From the NCBI RefSeq assembly GCF_028769735.1, contig NC_088177.1, positions 27,808,099 to 27,872,098 of the forward strand: 64,000 bases of DNA. Direction: 5' to 3'. Made by a program: the position numbers and the translations under genes. This stretch comes from Zonotrichia leucophrys gambelii (lineage: Eukaryota > Chordata > Aves > Passeriformes > Passerellidae). The notes below the pieces were generated by a model. The model worked only from the letters and a program-made list of their open reading frames with translations. It searched no databases and was not told where the DNA came from. Positions 61,001 to 64,000 of this stretch are shown piece by piece; positions within the stretch are counted from its first letter, which is position 1; the number at the start of each line of letters is the position of its first letter.

Positions 61001-64000
61001 CAATGAGTGTGGAAATGTTTAATGTTTCGCATGTTCCTAGAGAATAAAATATCTTTATTCATTTGGAAAACATTATTAAATTTTAAAAACATTTTGGGAA
61101 TACTGTAACTGTGCTGCATGATTTGCACATCATTCTATCACATAAAATTAAAAGCTCTACAGAGAACTACAGCTTAAATATTATAATAAAATACAACACT
61201 TACAAATGAAATTATACCTAATTTTCCTTTAGATATGTGTCCCATATCTTCTTAACAGTTTTCTGAAGACCTCAGAGTTGATAAGTAGTGCATTTGAATG
61301 GGATACATGTCTTCAAATATTGCAGAAAATTCAAGTGTGAGATGTCACGTACTGTAGCAAATTTGCTACAATACCTAGGCACAAAAGGGTGAGTTAAGGA
61401 TGGACTGTCAGCATGGAGGTCGTTGACCTGGAATGAAAGTAATGTACAGATCTAGAGCACTAATGAGGGAAACAATGACTTCCACAATAATGATGCGCAA
61501 TGCTGTATAACATCCCATGTATTCTTGTATCGCCTGTAAATGTCACAGGCCTCAACTAGAAATCAGAATTTCCTTGCTTTTGATGGCTTGTCTTCAGATG
61601 TTTGGTGTGCTTTGTAGCTGCAGTTATTGCTCTGCTTTATGCATAAACCCTTCTAGGAAGCTGTTGTCGAGTTGATGCACCATCATGGTCATTGGACAAT
61701 GAAATACTTGTTGGCTTTGCATACATTTCACAGGCAAAAAAAAATTAAGGGCTGTATTTCTAGTAATTACATTAAGTTTATAATATTTGTGCACTGTAAA
61801 GGCTTTTATATTTTATTCAGTAAGTGAGGTCTTTATTATCTGAGACAGAGCTCTATGTGCATGTTTTTGTTCTCAGTGTTTTATATGTTATATCAGGATA
61901 ATCTTTAGCAATGTACTTCTACCCAATCTCCACTGTTGTAAAATGTGATTCTCTTGCACAGTTATGTATGCATTAATTTCTGGGGTACTTGATTTTTTGA
62001 TTATGAACGGAAAAGGGCAATTATTTGAAACATTGCAGACACAAGTGTGTTTTTTTTCCTGATTTTTGTATTAATTTTCCTAACATTGAAGCAGAGTTTG
62101 AAAGATTTATATTAAATAATGCTCACATTCATTGTGACATGTATCTACAGTTATGTTGCAAGAGACATTTCAGAAAGTGTTCTTGTTTCCTGAGGAACTT
62201 CACTTCTGACCATTGCTTATGAACTAGGTTGATCAGACCTTTAAACAAAAAAACTTCTCTGGTACCAAAATGACAAGGTACAGTCTTAGGTATCCAGCAA
62301 AATTGCTGGCAGTCAAAGCTGTCATCAGTAGAGGTCTTCCTGGTCTTATTGCTGTGATTCATTTAAAAATACTTTAAGCCTTAATCATATGAAAAAGCTG
62401 CAAAACTCTCTAGCTGAAAACATCGAGTTTACTATCTCTTGAGAGCTACAACGTAGAAGAAGCAGGCACCATTGTGTCAGAGTACAATTGACAGTCTGTT
62501 AAGGGATACTAAAAAACAGGGCTGGAAATAGAAATAGAAACTAACTTTCAGCTTTATCAAGTGTGATGCTTCAAGGTCAGAATGAAATTCAGTGATGGGG
62601 CAGCACAAAGATGCTTGCACGGCAGGTGCCCTGGTCAATCCATAAACTCAGAGGCCATCAGTCTCTGCTTGTGCCAGCCTGCATTTTAATCAGAGGGAAA
62701 AATAAGTGACACAGTTAAGCATGCTTAGTGGTTTCCAATCAAGCAGGTCCCAAAACCAGAATAGCAAAAATGCATCAAAGGAGTTTTAAGGCACACTGGA
62801 CTTTATAAAATCTTGACAATACAAGTATTTCTAATGCAAAATTACTTTAAACAATTATTAATATAGCAGATTAGGGATTCCCTCTTTAATTTTCCTACAG
62901 AGCTGGAAATTGATCATAGTAAGAATACAAATGTGTATATCCTTTTAAATTTTGTCTTATGCTCATTCTCAAGCTACAGCAATGACTGAAAAGGCAGTAT
63001 CAATGATAATACATGTACACTCTAATTGGGGCCTTCCCCTTCTTTTAATTTGTTTGTTCAGTACCATGTGGTATTTTGCCTTGAAAAACTGATGAGATTT
63101 GAGCAGGAATTTTGTTAAATGTGGTCTGGCTGGGGAGATTTGAGGGTGCTAGGATTTGGATATCTGAGAGATCCCGAGAAAAAACAAACACTGGGAAAAG
63201 AGTAGTAGCTGTGGGAGGAGTTTGAGAACAGAGAGGTCCAGGAATAAATGGAAATTTGGTGATTTTTTCTGCTTTTGTTAAGCAAAATAAATACCTCCTC
63301 ATTTTATGAGAAATGAGGGAAAGGCTAACTCAGCTGAATAGTTTTCTAGTCGTGATCAAGTCTGAATTCAAATCTTGAGAAGTACTCATGTATGGCAAGT
63401 GGGAATGGATATCTTCATTCTGCTCTGCAGAGTGATAAATTAAACAGCTTAGTGCCTAGCTAACTCTCTTCCCCCTAAAGCACTTTGTCATGTAAACTCT
63501 TTATAGAAAATGAAGATTTTCTCCAGATGTTTCATTCTTTTCCTTCCTTCATATAATTTTCAGTCCCACTTCTTATCTTTCTTCTGGCTTTAAGATGTAG
63601 GAGTTTTGCGATATTCAGTATTCCTCAGCTGTACTAAAAATATACACAAATGTGCCAAATAGTGCCTGGGTGGTGCAATGTCCCCTAGTGTGATGATATT
63701 TCACAGATGACCTTGCACGTGGGATATTTTAGTTTTCCATTCATCTACATAGCATAGCCTAAGTGTGGTGTCTTCAGTGTATCAGCTCACTGGGTATGCT
63801 CTTCAGCAATCCTACTACACAGGATTTTCAGATGAGCCAAAGCCTAGTCAGAGGTAAAGCAGATGTGTTCTTTTGCCAGGGCTGAAGGGCATCCAGACAG
63901 AAGTCCTGAACATATGTTCAAAGCCTTAGATTTTCCTAGACAAAATGTTGAGATAGAAAAAGAGAACAGATCCAAATCTTCATCTGTCCCAATCTCCAAC
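61001..64000. other. Non-coding AT-rich sequence, no gene seen
   Basis: Contains the perfect palindrome at 61353-61370. No recognised repeat family or gene up to the window end. Frames at 62025-62362 on both strands and at 63045-63302 show no motif. Confidence 0.5.
61353..61370. repeat. 18-bp perfect palindrome
   Basis: tgtagcaaatttgctaca reads the same on both strands with no spacer. It is not AT-only, which makes it less likely by chance than the dyad at 20165. No function is inferred. Confidence 0.9.

Noticed and set aside
1..64000. Prokaryotic features (operons, CRISPR arrays, insertion sequences, ribosome binding sites)
   Set aside because: The base composition, CR1 and MIR elements and lack of dense genes show this is vertebrate nuclear DNA.

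Overview
The window looks like a gene-poor stretch of a bird (or other sauropsid) nuclear genome. The sequence is AT-rich and CpG-poor, has no bacterial gene organisation, and carries CR1 LINE fragments. One of these has the classic CR1 3' end, and another has a recognisable reverse-transcriptase C-terminus. I find no protein-coding gene, tRNA, rRNA or CRISPR array that I can defend. Most open frames of 60 to 140 codons are what chance gives in this length of AT-rich DNA. The window is probably part of a gene desert or a very long intron.

Layout. A CR1 3' end opens the window (1-112), and a longer CR1 copy lies at about 5.06-5.73 kb. From 9 to 24 kb there is unique AT-rich sequence with a homopyrimidine/G-quadruplex tract (9.1 kb), two old MIR-type SINE remnants (12.2 and 23.7 kb), a G-quadruplex motif (18.3 kb), a 22-bp perfect palindrome (20.2 kb) and a possible decayed coding segment on the minus strand (23.0-23.6 kb). 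At 26.55 kb there is a 15-bp-stem hairpin. At 30.0-30.4 kb lies a locally GC-richer block with near-consensus splice donors on both strands. An older CR1 copy sits at 30.9-31.6 kb.

The most notable element is at 32.45-33.03 kb on the minus strand. It is a decayed Penelope-like retroelement in which the end of the reverse transcriptase, the linker and a degenerate GIY-YIG start are still collinear. From 33 to 44.8 kb I see unique sequence with small repeats. A small CpG-rich, promoter-like segment lies at 44.80-45.01 kb, followed by a 117-codon ATG frame at 45.29-45.64 kb. At 52.0-52.4 kb there is an old vertebrate interspersed repeat with an inverted repeat behind it. At 54.3-54.8 kb a 62-bp segment occurs twice, and the two copies differ partly by what looks like a 4-bp micro-inversion. 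From 58.2 to 61.0 kb the sequence has the texture of conserved non-coding DNA, but conservation cannot be judged from one sequence.

There is no pathway or operon to describe. What the sequence supports is a record of old retroelements (CR1, MIR/CORE-SINE, Penelope-like) in probable regulatory or inert DNA.
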